From Robertmurraya andreesenii (GTDB taxonomy: Bacteria > Bacillota > Bacilli > Bacillales > Cytobacillaceae): 64,000 bases of DNA. Position numbers and translations under genes: made by a program. Positions 17,990-25,405 of the stretch are shown here, piece by piece. The first letter of the stretch is position 1. Every line of letters begins with the position of its first letter. The notes under the pieces were generated by a model that saw nothing but the letters and a program-made list of their open reading frames with translations, was not told where the DNA came from and searched no databases. The DNA lies in NCBI RefSeq assembly GCF_030813005.1, contig NZ_JAUSTU010000012.1:62001-126000 (forward strand), in the 5' to 3' direction.

Positions 17990-18010
17990 CATTTTTTGTA
18001 AGATTTGCTA

Positions 18011-18103
18011 TGCTGCTCATTCTATGCGTATCGCAGGTCTAGTATGAAACGGAATGGCCGGTATTAAGGACATTCCAGAACCACAATCCGTGCGAAAACA
18101 GCC
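18011..18103 (+). repeat. Structured dispersed repeat, copy 1
   Basis: About 93 nt, nearly identical to 61612-61699. It can fold: TCGCA..TGCGA outer stem, and an inner GGAATG..CATTCC hairpin with CC/GG inside. It lies 3-prime of lipM on the same strand. No poly-T follows. See findings. Confidence 0.75.
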
Positions 18104-18267
18104 TTGGAGATTTTCCAACTTGCACCTTTTGTCCTATATCAATCAAAGTGCAAGTGGCGAAAAATGCGGAAATTCATCGTTATTTGCTGAAAATCTTATA
18201 TGATCTCTATTTTTCTCCAGATTCTAGTTATTTTTATGTTTGACAAAATTTCTTTTTTTTGCTCAAG

Positions 18268-18313
18268 ACACAATATATAGTATTATTGGAAATATTTACA
18301 CCACTATATATTG
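18268..18313 (+). promoter_or_regulatory. Tandem NrdR boxes upstream of nrdJ
   Basis: ACACAATATATAGTAT (18268-18283) and ACACCACTATATATTG (18298-18313) each match the NrdR-box consensus (acaCwAtATaTwgtgt). They are 30 bp apart start to start, about three helical turns, the usual arrangement for this ATP/dATP-sensing repressor of ribonucleotide reductase genes. They lie 117-162 bp before the nrdJ start. The rest of 18104-18429 is AT-rich with no ORF; no cobalamin riboswitch was recognised there. Confidence 0.75.
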
Positions 18314-18429
18314 ATTTTATAATTTTGATATGATATTTTAAGATTAATTTGATTTACAGCTAGATTTTTGCAGATACATTCTATTTTTTAATAGATTTGA
18401 AGATTAGAACATTTAAAGGAGTTGTGTGT

Positions 18430-21400
18430 ATGTCTGTTGCGTTAGGACAAAAAATGAATATTGATGTGGAGCGTTTGAACAAGGATATTCGATTGTTTCC
18501 TCAGGTTCACCCAATCACCCCAGATATGAAAATCACTCATAAAGGTGTTTCCCGACTGGTTATGTTAGACAGGTATACGTTCAAGGACACAGAAAAAATC
18601 ACCTTAACCAATGGGGATTTTGTCGTTTTAACGATAAAAGAAGATCCTAAGTTTCCAGCTCGAGGGCTCGGGCAAATCCTGCAAATTGATTGGGAGGAAA
18701 AAAAGGCCCAGGTACTCGTGGATGAAGAATTTCGCGGGGTCCTTGATAATGAGGAAGAGGCAAGCACAGGTGTGATTACTCGTTCACTTGATGTCATAGA
18801 AAAGCCATTAGAGCTATTCTATGAGCAAATTGCGAAACGCAACGCAACAGGCTTGGCTTCGGTTGAAACAACCGAGGAAAAAAGACAGGAATGGTTTGAA
18901 AAATTTTATCATGAGCTTGTTAATCTTAATTTTATTCCCGCTGGAAGGGTGTTGTATGGAGCAGGCGCAAATACAGATGTAACCTACTTTAACTGTTACG
19001 TCATGCCATTCGTACAGGACTCTCGTGAAGGAATTTCCGAGCATCGCAAGCAGGTCATGGAAATCATGAGCCGAGGCGGCGGTGTTGGAACAAACGGTTC
19101 CACTTTAAGACCACGAAACGCACTTGCACGTGGAGTTAATGGAAAATCATCTGGTTCCGTATCTTGGTTAGATGATATTGCTAAGCTTACACATTTGGTA
19201 GAGCAAGGCGGTTCCCGTTAATACCATGGCGGGAGTAAAATCTCGTGAATTGCTGGAACACCCTTAGAGCCTTTTTAACCACAACGTGACTGGCAACGGT
19301 GAGCGTGAAGGTTTGAAAATAAAGAGGATTGGGCAATCAGCAGCCAAGTATCTTTGGAAACGAAGATAAAGGTTCAACGACTATTGAAACTTCCTAAACC
19401 TCGAAAAATTGAGATGCAAGGTGTGTGTTTTCTTGTGAGAGATATGGAAGGAGTAAACTATAACGCACGGAGACGGCGTTATGGGGCGCGAGACAAGGAA
19501 GAATTAATTGAGAAAATTAAACAGGAGATATGAAAAGTTTTCTTCCTTGATGATATAGTCTGAACTTGCATGAAAGTGCAAGAGTGTGGCAGAAATGTCC
19601 ACACCCCTCAAAATGAGGTGTAACAAATAGCGTGGAGCACAGATGATTATGCTTTCGGATTGGCATCCTGATATTATCGAATTCATTATCTCAAAGATGC
19701 AAAATCCAAGAATTTTACGTTTCTTACTTGAAACGACGAATGATGAAACAATCAAGAGATATGCAAAAGAAAAGCTAAAATTCACCCCGCTTACAGAGCA
19801 AGAAAAAGCGATGTATCAAGGGATTCTAAACTATAGAAGCATTCCAGGCTTAGGTGGATTTAGTGAAGCAATCATTGCTGAAGCCGAGGAGAAACTAACG
19901 ACAGGTGGAAATTATTCCGTCCATAACCCAGAATTCCTGACTGGTGCGAATATTTCTGTTTGTTTGACGAAGGAATTCATGGACGCAGTTGAAAATGATG
20001 CTGAATATGAGCTTCGTTTCCCTGATGTTGAGCGTTACAATGCTCAAGAGATGAAGATTTATAATGAAGAATGGCACAAAGTTGGGGATGTGCGCGAATG
20101 GGAAAAGATGGGACATAAGGTTCGTGTCTATCGCAAAATTAAAGCGAAGGAATTATGGAACCTTATCAATATTTGTGCTACCTATTCAGCAGAGCCAGGA
20201 ATTTTCTTCATTGATAACGCGAACGACATGACCAACGCAAAAGCATACGGACAAAAGGTCGTTGCGACGAATCCATGTGGCGAGCAGCCTCTCGCACCAT
20301 TTTCCGTCTGCAATTTAGCAGCGGTGAACCTCGCTGCAATGGCAGATAAGGAAAACAAAACAGTTGATTTTGAAAAACTAAAGCAGACGGTTGAAGTTGG
20401 TGTTCGCATGCAGGATAACGTCATTAATGCTACACCATACTTCTTAGAAGAAAATAAGAAACAAGCTCTTGGGGAGCGTCGTGTTGGACTTGGTGTGATG
20501 GGCCTACATGACTTACTTATCTATTGTGAAACCGAATATGGTTCAGAAAAAGGAAATGAGCTTGTTGATAAGGTTTTCGAAACGATTGCCACTACTGCTT
20601 ACAGAACTTCTATCGAGCTTGCAAAGGAGAAGGGAAGCTTCCCATTCCTAGTTGGTGAAACCGATGAAGAAACCAATCGTCTTCGTAAAGCCTTTACCGA
20701 AACTGGGTATATGAAAAAGATGCCGGAAGATATTAGAGAAGCGATTCTAGAACACGGTATTCGCAACTCACACTTACTAACTGTTGCTCCGACGGGTAAA
20801 CAAGTTGCCCCCTACATTTGTAAAAATGTAGCGTAAACTTGGCTATATGCGGGAAACTCTGGAGAATCTTTTGCTACCTGGCCTTGCCAGCCAATGATAG
20901 GTAAAAATGCAAAAGTGTTGCCTAAATGGCTACCAGACAATCCGCAGGGAAGTCGTGGCTGACCCTTCAACGACTACATGCCGAGCAACCATTCATATTG
21001 AAGAACATTTGTTCTTGTTTTATAATTAAATAAAACAGTGCAGGTGATTTCTTTGAAGAAAAAATGTCTGAATTGCGACAAGGAAATAACTGTAAAACCC
21101 AGTCAGTACGAAAGGAAGAAATATTGTTCTCGAGCTTGCAAAACTGATTATCAGAAAAAGAATCCTCCTGCATTTTGGGATGAAATGAGTAAAAAGGTGG
21201 CTGTTAGATGTTCCTATTGTTTAAGGGAAATTTTAAGAAAGCCTTCTATAATAAGACAGAATAATTTCTGTAATCATGAGTGCAAAAGACTTTACCAAAT
21301 AAAAAATGGTCACCTCATAAACCAACACTTAAGAAAAGATGTAACTAAAAGTTGCGAGATTTGTGGTAAACAATTTATTGTTCCAGAGAATAGAAGAGAA

Positions 21401-22554
21401 ACAGCGAAATATTGTTCAAAAAGTTGTCTAGGTAGGGCTAATGGAAGAAGAGGTAAGACACAATATAGCAAAAAGGTTAAATTACCTTGCTCGAATTGTG
21501 GTAGAGAAATTGAAAAGAAACCTTCCATTATAAAAACGTTAAATTTCTGTTCTATTCAATGTATGGGAACTTTCTATTCTAAAAGTGCAATGTTTGCAGG
21601 TGAGAATAGCGGAACATGGGCTGGAGGAGACATAAGTTACTACGGTCCTAATTGGTTAAGTCAAAGGAGAAAAGCAAGAGCTAGAGACAATTATACATGC
21701 CAAGACTGTGGTATCACAGAACATGAATATGGTTCTGAGCTTTCTGTTCACCATCTTATCCCCTTTAGGAAGTTTGAAGGGGACTGGAAGAAAGCAAATG
21801 AACTATCAAATTTAATTTCATTGTGTGAGTATCCTTGTCACAGAAACAGACATTCTAAGAAAATGGTTGATGATATAGTCTGACCCATATGGCGACATAT
21901 GGAGTGGGTACTAATAATCCCACCCTCTAGAAATAGAGAGTAACAATTGTGAGCACCGGAACAATGGTTGGGGTCTCTACAGGCCTTGAGCCTTACTTCT
22001 CCTTCTCATACTTTAGAAGTGGGCGTTTAGGTAAGTTTATTGAGGTTAAAGCGGATATTGTTCAAGAATACTTAAATCTTCATCCAGAAGCAGACGAAAA
22101 CAATCTTCCGCATTGGTTTGTTACTGCCATGGAACTGGCTCCAGAGGCACATGCTGATGTTCAATGTGTAATTCAACGCTGGATTGATAGCTCTATCAGT
22201 AAAACGGTTAATGCACCGAAGGGTTATAGTGTAGAACAGGTTGAAAAAGTGTACGAACGACTTTACCGTGGTGGTGCAAAGGGTGGCACTGTTTATGTGG
22301 ATGGCTCACGTGATACACAAGTATTAACGTTAAAAGCAGAGGAAAATAGCTTTGATGAGAAACCACTAAAACAAGAAACACAAAAGCAGCATGTGGTTCT
22401 CGTTGATACAATTAGCGACTTACGGTCAACAGATGTAACAATTGGCTCTGAAATAGGGAATACTTGCCCAGTCTGCCGTAAAGGACAAGTGAAAGAAATC
22501 GGCGGCTGTAATACTTGTACAAACTGTAATGCACAATTAAAATGTGGTCTATAA
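18430..22554 (+). CDS. nrdJ: Adenosylcobalamin-dependent ribonucleotide reductase (class II), split by two group I introns
   Basis: The coding sequence is join(18430..19218, 19631..20797, 21952..22554): 263, 389 and 200 codons, in frame throughout, giving an 852-residue protein. Exon 1 has FIPAGRVLYGAG and YFNCYVMPF; exon 2 has NPCGEQPLAPFSVCNLAAVNL with the radical-site cysteines; exon 3 restores STGTMVGVSTGLEP and ends in a cysteine-rich tail (CPVC...CNTCTNCNAQLKC) typical of these enzymes. It reduces ribonucleotides using AdoCbl and so needs no oxygen or diiron partner. Start ATG 18430 has AAGGAG 8 nt upstream. Read without splicing it would stop at 19221 and 20836. B. subtilis has no such gene here. 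Confidence 0.93.
19219..19630 (+). ncRNA. Group I intron 1 in nrdJ
   Basis: 412 nt inserted between GGSR and RGAQ codons. The upstream exon ends in U at 19218 and the intron ends in G at 19630, as group I chemistry requires. P1 is clear: exon TCCCGT (19213-19218) pairs with intron GCGGGA (19229-19234), with the U-G wobble at the splice site. Core strands follow: CAGCAGCCAAG, then TTCAACGACTA (19373-19383), and GATATAGTC (19552-19560); GACTA and TAGTC make P7. P9-type hairpins close the 3-prime end. Core sequence resembles subgroup IA introns of Bacillus and its phages. Confidence 0.9.
19414..19533 (+). other. Short ORF inside intron 1, possible endonuclease remnant
   Basis: A 39-codon frame opening MQGVCFLVRDMEGVNYNARR, very basic in the middle (ARRRRYGARDKEE) and helical at the end. 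It lies between the two P7 strands, the same place where intron 2 carries its HNH gene. No good ribosome site is visible and I recognise no domain. It may be a decayed homing endonuclease end or simply structured intron RNA that happens to be open. Confidence 0.3.
20798..21951 (+). ncRNA. Group I intron 2 in nrdJ, with internal HNH gene
   Basis: 1154 nt inserted between APTG and STGT codons. The exon ends in U at 20797; the intron's last base is G at 21951. P1: exon GGGT (20794-20797) with intron GCCC (20807-20810), U-G at the splice site. Core: GACAATCCGCAGGGAAG, CCCTTCAACGACTA (GACTA 20972-20976) and GATATAGTC (TAGTC 21876-21880) for P7. The 3-prime part (stems GTGGG/CCCAC and CTCT/AGAG) parallels intron 1, so the two are related. 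The 846-nt ORF sits between the two P7 strands. Confidence 0.9.
21053..21883 (+). CDS. Intron-encoded HNH homing endonuclease with four zinc-finger-like repeats
   Basis: A 276-residue protein. Residues 1-170 hold four similar modules of about 40 residues, each CxxC, then about 20 residues, then a FC/YC..C pair (CLNCDKEI..YCSRAC; CSYCLREI..FCNHEC; CEICGKQF..YCSKSC; CSNCGREI..FCSIQC), probably zinc-binding DNA-contacting units. The C-terminus is an HNH nuclease: YTCQDCG, LSVHHLIPFRKF, ANELSNLISLC, then CHRNRH. It should cut intronless nrdJ to spread the intron. TTG start at 21053 has AGGTGA 7 nt upstream; the GTG at 21038 has none. The last codons and stop encode the 3-prime P7 strand. More AT-rich than its host gene. 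Confidence 0.9.
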   Translation: MKKKCLNCDKEITVKPSQYERKKYCSRACKTDYQKKNPPAFWDEMSKKVAVRCSYCLREILRKPSIIRQNNFCNHECKRLYQIKNGHLINQHLRKDVTKSCEICGKQFIVPENRRETAKYCSKSCLGRANGRRGKTQYSKKVKLPCSNCGREIEKKPSIIKTLNFCSIQCMGTFYSKSAMFAGENSGTWAGGDISYYGPNWLSQRRKARARDNYTCQDCGITEHEYGSELSVHHLIPFRKFEGDWKKANELSNLISLCEYPCHRNRHSKKMVDDIV

Positions 22555-22646
22555 GCAATTTTTAGAGGGTGGAGAATTCCATCCTCATTTTGTATTTGTG
22601 AATTCAAGGATAACTGATTGAAAGGTTCCCCACTGGGAGAAAAGTT

Positions 22647-22906
22647 GGAGTGATCGGTCACCTATGAGACAGTTTGATTCCCAAGTAGGAGAAAAAACGG
22701 AGTGATCGGTCACCTATGAGACAGCTTGATTCCCAAGTAGGAGAAAAAACGGAGTGATCGGTCACCTATGAGACAGCTTGATTCCCAAGTAGGAGAAAAA
22801 ACGGAGTGATCGGTCATCAATAAGGCAGTTTGATTCCCGGGAAGGAGAAAAAACGCAGTGATCGGTCACCAATAGGGCAATAAGATTCCAAAATGGGAAG
22901 TAACAA
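22647..22906 (+). repeat. 52-bp tandem repeat, five units
   Basis: Units start at 22647, 22699, 22751, 22803 and 22855, each exactly 52 bp and opening G(G/C)AGTGATCGGTCA. Units 2 and 3 are nearly identical; the outer ones diverge, the last after about 40 bp, and a worn partial unit precedes 22647. Each contains the near-palindrome GTGATCGGTCAC. No ORF. It fills most of the 490-bp gap between nrdJ and yqhO; the remainder shows no clear gene. Confidence 0.92.
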
Positions 22907-23046
22907 GCAAACAGTCACTGCCAAAATTACAATAGCTCCCACAAAAAAATACAAAAAACTTCCCTGTCCGACGTACTATTTTTACCCGTTTCCGCTTAAA
23001 GATGTATCAATGAAAGAATATGATTAACATCTAGGGAGTGGCAGCC

Positions 23047-23931
23047 ATGTATATTGATGGGGTTTTCTCTGGTGGAGGGGTCAAAGGAGTTGCGCTCGTA
23101 GGAGCATACCATGCGATTGAGGAAAGGGGACTGCAGTTCAAAAGGGTCGCTGGGACAAGTGCGGGCTCTATTGTTGCGGCTTTAATTGCTGCCAGGTATT
23201 CAAGTAAAGAGATCTTGCAGTTGATTGATGAATTGGATTTGAGCAATTTTCTAGATTCTCGAAGTACGCTCATCCCGACACCGGTGGCTAAATGGTTTTG
23301 GCTATATTGGAAAATGGGTCTTTACAAAGGAAATGAACTCGAGAGTTGGTTGGTATCGAAGCTTAAAGTACGTGGAATCCAAACATTTGCGGATCTTCCC
23401 CCTCAGACCTTAAGAGTCATTGCCTCTGACCTAACGAATGGCCGTTTAGTTGTGCTCCCTGATGATCTTCCACACTATGGGATAGATCCAAGAGAATTCT
23501 CCGTTGCCAAAGCGATTCGCATGAGCTGTAGCCTTCCTTATTTTTTTGAACCGGTTAAATTAAAAAATGGGGGTTCTCCAAGCATTATTGTCGATGGGGG
23601 AGTACTAAGTAATTTTCCAATGTGGTTATTTGATAAGGAAAATGTGAAAAAGGTAAGGCCTGTTTTAGGAATAAAACTAAGCCATCATCTCAATGAACGA
23701 CCAAAAAATGAAATTAAGAATGCCATTAAGCTTTTTGAAGCATTATTTGAAACGATGAAGGACGCCCATGATTCTCGGTATATTTCGAGAAAGCATGAAA
23801 GAAATATCATTTTTATCCCAACTGAAGGGATCCTTACAACGGAATTCGATCTATCCCCTGAAAACAAGGAGATATTATTTAATGTAGGCTATGAAAGAGC
23901 AAAAAAATTTCTTTGTTCATGGTCCTACTAA
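23047..23931 (+). CDS. yqhO: Patatin-like phospholipase YqhO
   Basis: A 294-residue patatin-fold acyl hydrolase. The oxyanion loop GGGVKG is at 9-14, the nucleophile elbow G36-T-S38-A-G-S, and the catalytic Asp of the Ser-Asp dyad is D183 in VDGGV. It has no signal peptide, so it should act on lipids from the cytoplasm; the substrate is unknown. The ATG at 23047 is used because AGGGAG lies 8-9 nt upstream. In B. subtilis yqhO follows mntR, which is absent from this place here. Confidence 0.9.
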   Translation: MYIDGVFSGGGVKGVALVGAYHAIEERGLQFKRVAGTSAGSIVAALIAARYSSKEILQLIDELDLSNFLDSRSTLIPTPVAKWFWLYWKMGLYKGNELESWLVSKLKVRGIQTFADLPPQTLRVIASDLTNGRLVVLPDDLPHYGIDPREFSVAKAIRMSCSLPYFFEPVKLKNGGSPSIIVDGGVLSNFPMWLFDKENVKKVRPVLGIKLSHHLNERPKNEIKNAIKLFEALFETMKDAHDSRYISRKHERNIIFIPTEGILTTEFDLSPENKEILFNVGYERAKKFLCSWSY

Positions 23932-23969
23932 AAAGAGGGCGCTGTATATTTTAATGTAGAACTTGATAC

Positions 23970-24039
23970 CGCCTTATACGTATACGTTCTCTAAGTTATT
24001 CGTACCGAATAAAACCCGTTCACGTACACGTATAAGGCG
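23970..24039. repeat. Nested inverted repeat between yqhO and yqhP
   Basis: Outer arms 23970-23987 and 24022-24039 (CGCCTTATACGT... ) match over 18 bp with one mismatch, and an inner TTATTCG/CGAATAA hairpin lies at 23996-24012. There is no T-run after it. See findings. Confidence 0.75.
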
Positions 24040-24050
24040 ACTAACATAGC

Positions 24051-24098
24051 CAAAAAGAAAAAACGAACCTAAAATGAGGCTCGTTTCTTCTTTTTCCC
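24051..24098. terminator. Convergent terminator between yqhO and yqhP
   Basis: ACGAACCT..AGGCTCGT stem with A-rich sequence to the left and T-rich sequence to the right, suitable for both strands. It overlaps the last codons of yqhP. Confidence 0.65.
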
Positions 24099-24449
24099 TT
24101 TTTTTCCTTCAATCACCGTTAAATGAGCGGCGGATCTTGGTTTATTTTTAACCTTCTTCAGTGTACTTACATTGCTATTCGCTGTCTTTGCAGCAGGCTT
24201 TCGACTATCCTTTTGCTGAAATCGCTTCTTCGATCTTTTTGCAGCCTTCCTAAAAGCACTTTGCTCACTTTTTGCGGGGTTAGCTCCATAAAAGCGGCGA
24301 ACTAAAAAGAAAATACCGAATCCAATGATAAGGAAAATAAAGATGCCTTGGATAAATGCCATCGGATTTGATATAAATCTACTTACTACTCCAATGATCG
24401 CTAACATAATCAGCCCTATCACAAAATAAAAAGAAGTCCGATTTTTCAA
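24069..24449 (-). CDS. yqhP: YqhP-like small membrane protein
   Basis: A 126-residue protein with two hydrophobic spans (FYFVIGLIMLAIIGVVSRF and FIQGIFIFLIIGFGIFFLV) and a strongly basic, repetitive C-terminal tail (KKRFQQKDSRKP, KGKKKKRASF), likely cytoplasmic. The TTG at 24449 follows GGGAGGTGGC and gives LKNRTSFYF, matching the family N-terminus; longer frames upstream lack a site. Position beside yqhO matches B. subtilis yqhP. Function unknown. The 329 bp to yqhR is AT-rich, probably with divergent promoters; I see nothing else in it. Confidence 0.75.
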   Translation of the reverse strand: MKNRTSFYFVIGLIMLAIIGVVSRFISNPMAFIQGIFIFLIIGFGIFFLVRRFYGANPAKSEQSAFRKAAKRSKKRFQQKDSRKPAAKTANSNVSTLKKVKNKPRSAAHLTVIEGKKGKKKKRASF

Positions 24450-24778
24450 TAAAGCCACCTCCCTATGAGCATCATATACACAATTTTCCCTTTTTAAACA
24501 ACAGCCTGAAATTTTTAACATAAATCGGAGCCCATATCTAATTATAACTAATTTATGCATTAATTGATAATATTGACACACTATTGCGAAAATTGTGAAA
24601 TAACAAAACTAAAAGTGATGCTATTTATATTCTACTAAAAAACGGTGAAAACCTCCACAATTCTATACGTTTTCCCGAGAAGAAGGAATATTTTCGGGTG
24701 GAAATAGATATCAAGTGGTCCATTTGGATGAAAGTGAATCGTCTGGCTAGGACATAATAATAAATGGAGGTGGCTAGG

Positions 24779-25297
24779 ATGGCAGAGGAAAATGCGAAAT
24801 TAGAACAAAATCAGAAGGAAAAGCCGATGTCTCTTCTGACTATGACACTCTGGACAGGGTTTATTGGTGGACTGCTATGGGGTGGAATCGGCTATTTGGC
24901 GTATGTCTTTAACTTCACAGAGATACACCCCAACGTTGTCTTAGAGCCCTGGGCACTTGGAGCTTGGAAGAAGCAATGGTTGGGTACAGTAATCTCAATC
25001 ATCGTTATCGGGGTGTTTTCAATTGTTGCTGCGCTGATTTATTATGTGGCACTGAAAAAGATCAAAAGTATATTTGCCGGAATTGGATATGGGATTGCCT
25101 TATTCTTTCTAGTTTTTCTAGTCCTTAATCCTATTTTTCCTAGCATGGAGCCCATTAGGCAATTGGACCGAGATACTATTATTACATCAATATGTTTGTA
25201 CGTACTCTATGGTACATTTATTGGATTCTCCATTTCTTATGAATTTGAGGAACAGCAGTACAGGGAAAAAAGAGATAAAGAAATTCCGACCTCATGA
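24779..25297 (+). CDS. yqhR: YqhR family membrane protein
   Basis: A 172-residue protein with a charged N-terminus and four predicted membrane helices (about 25-50, 75-95, 102-122 and 137-157). The motif FIGGLLWGGIGYLAY and the segment LEPWALGAWKKQWLG fit the YqhR family. Role unknown. Start ATG 24779 with GGAGGTGGC upstream; the ATG at 24764 lies inside that region. yqhQ and aroQ, its B. subtilis neighbours, are missing here. Confidence 0.8.
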   Translation: MAEENAKLEQNQKEKPMSLLTMTLWTGFIGGLLWGGIGYLAYVFNFTEIHPNVVLEPWALGAWKKQWLGTVISIIVIGVFSIVAALIYYVALKKIKSIFAGIGYGIALFFLVFLVLNPIFPSMEPIRQLDRDTIITSICLYVLYGTFIGFSISYEFEEQQYREKRDKEIPTS

Positions 25298-25405
25298 AAA
25301 AAATAGTCGTGAAAAAAAACAATATGATAGAATATTCTTGAAGAAGAATCTTTTGCATACTGCAATGGATAAAAATGCTAGGAATTCTTAAAGGAGAGAG
25401 GACAT

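Noticed and set aside
18397..18429. Earlier ATG for nrdJ at 18397
   Set aside because: AAGGAG at 18416-18421 lies between it and the ATG at 18430, and nothing suitable precedes 18397.
19643..20836. Reading nrdJ exon 2 as a separate gene starting at the ATG 19643
   Set aside because: There is no ribosome site, the ATG is an internal Met of the conserved RGAQMIML stretch, and the last 13 codons are intron sequence.
22647..22906. CRISPR array
   Set aside because: The 52-bp units are directly joined with no variable spacers, and no cas genes are near; it is a tandem repeat.
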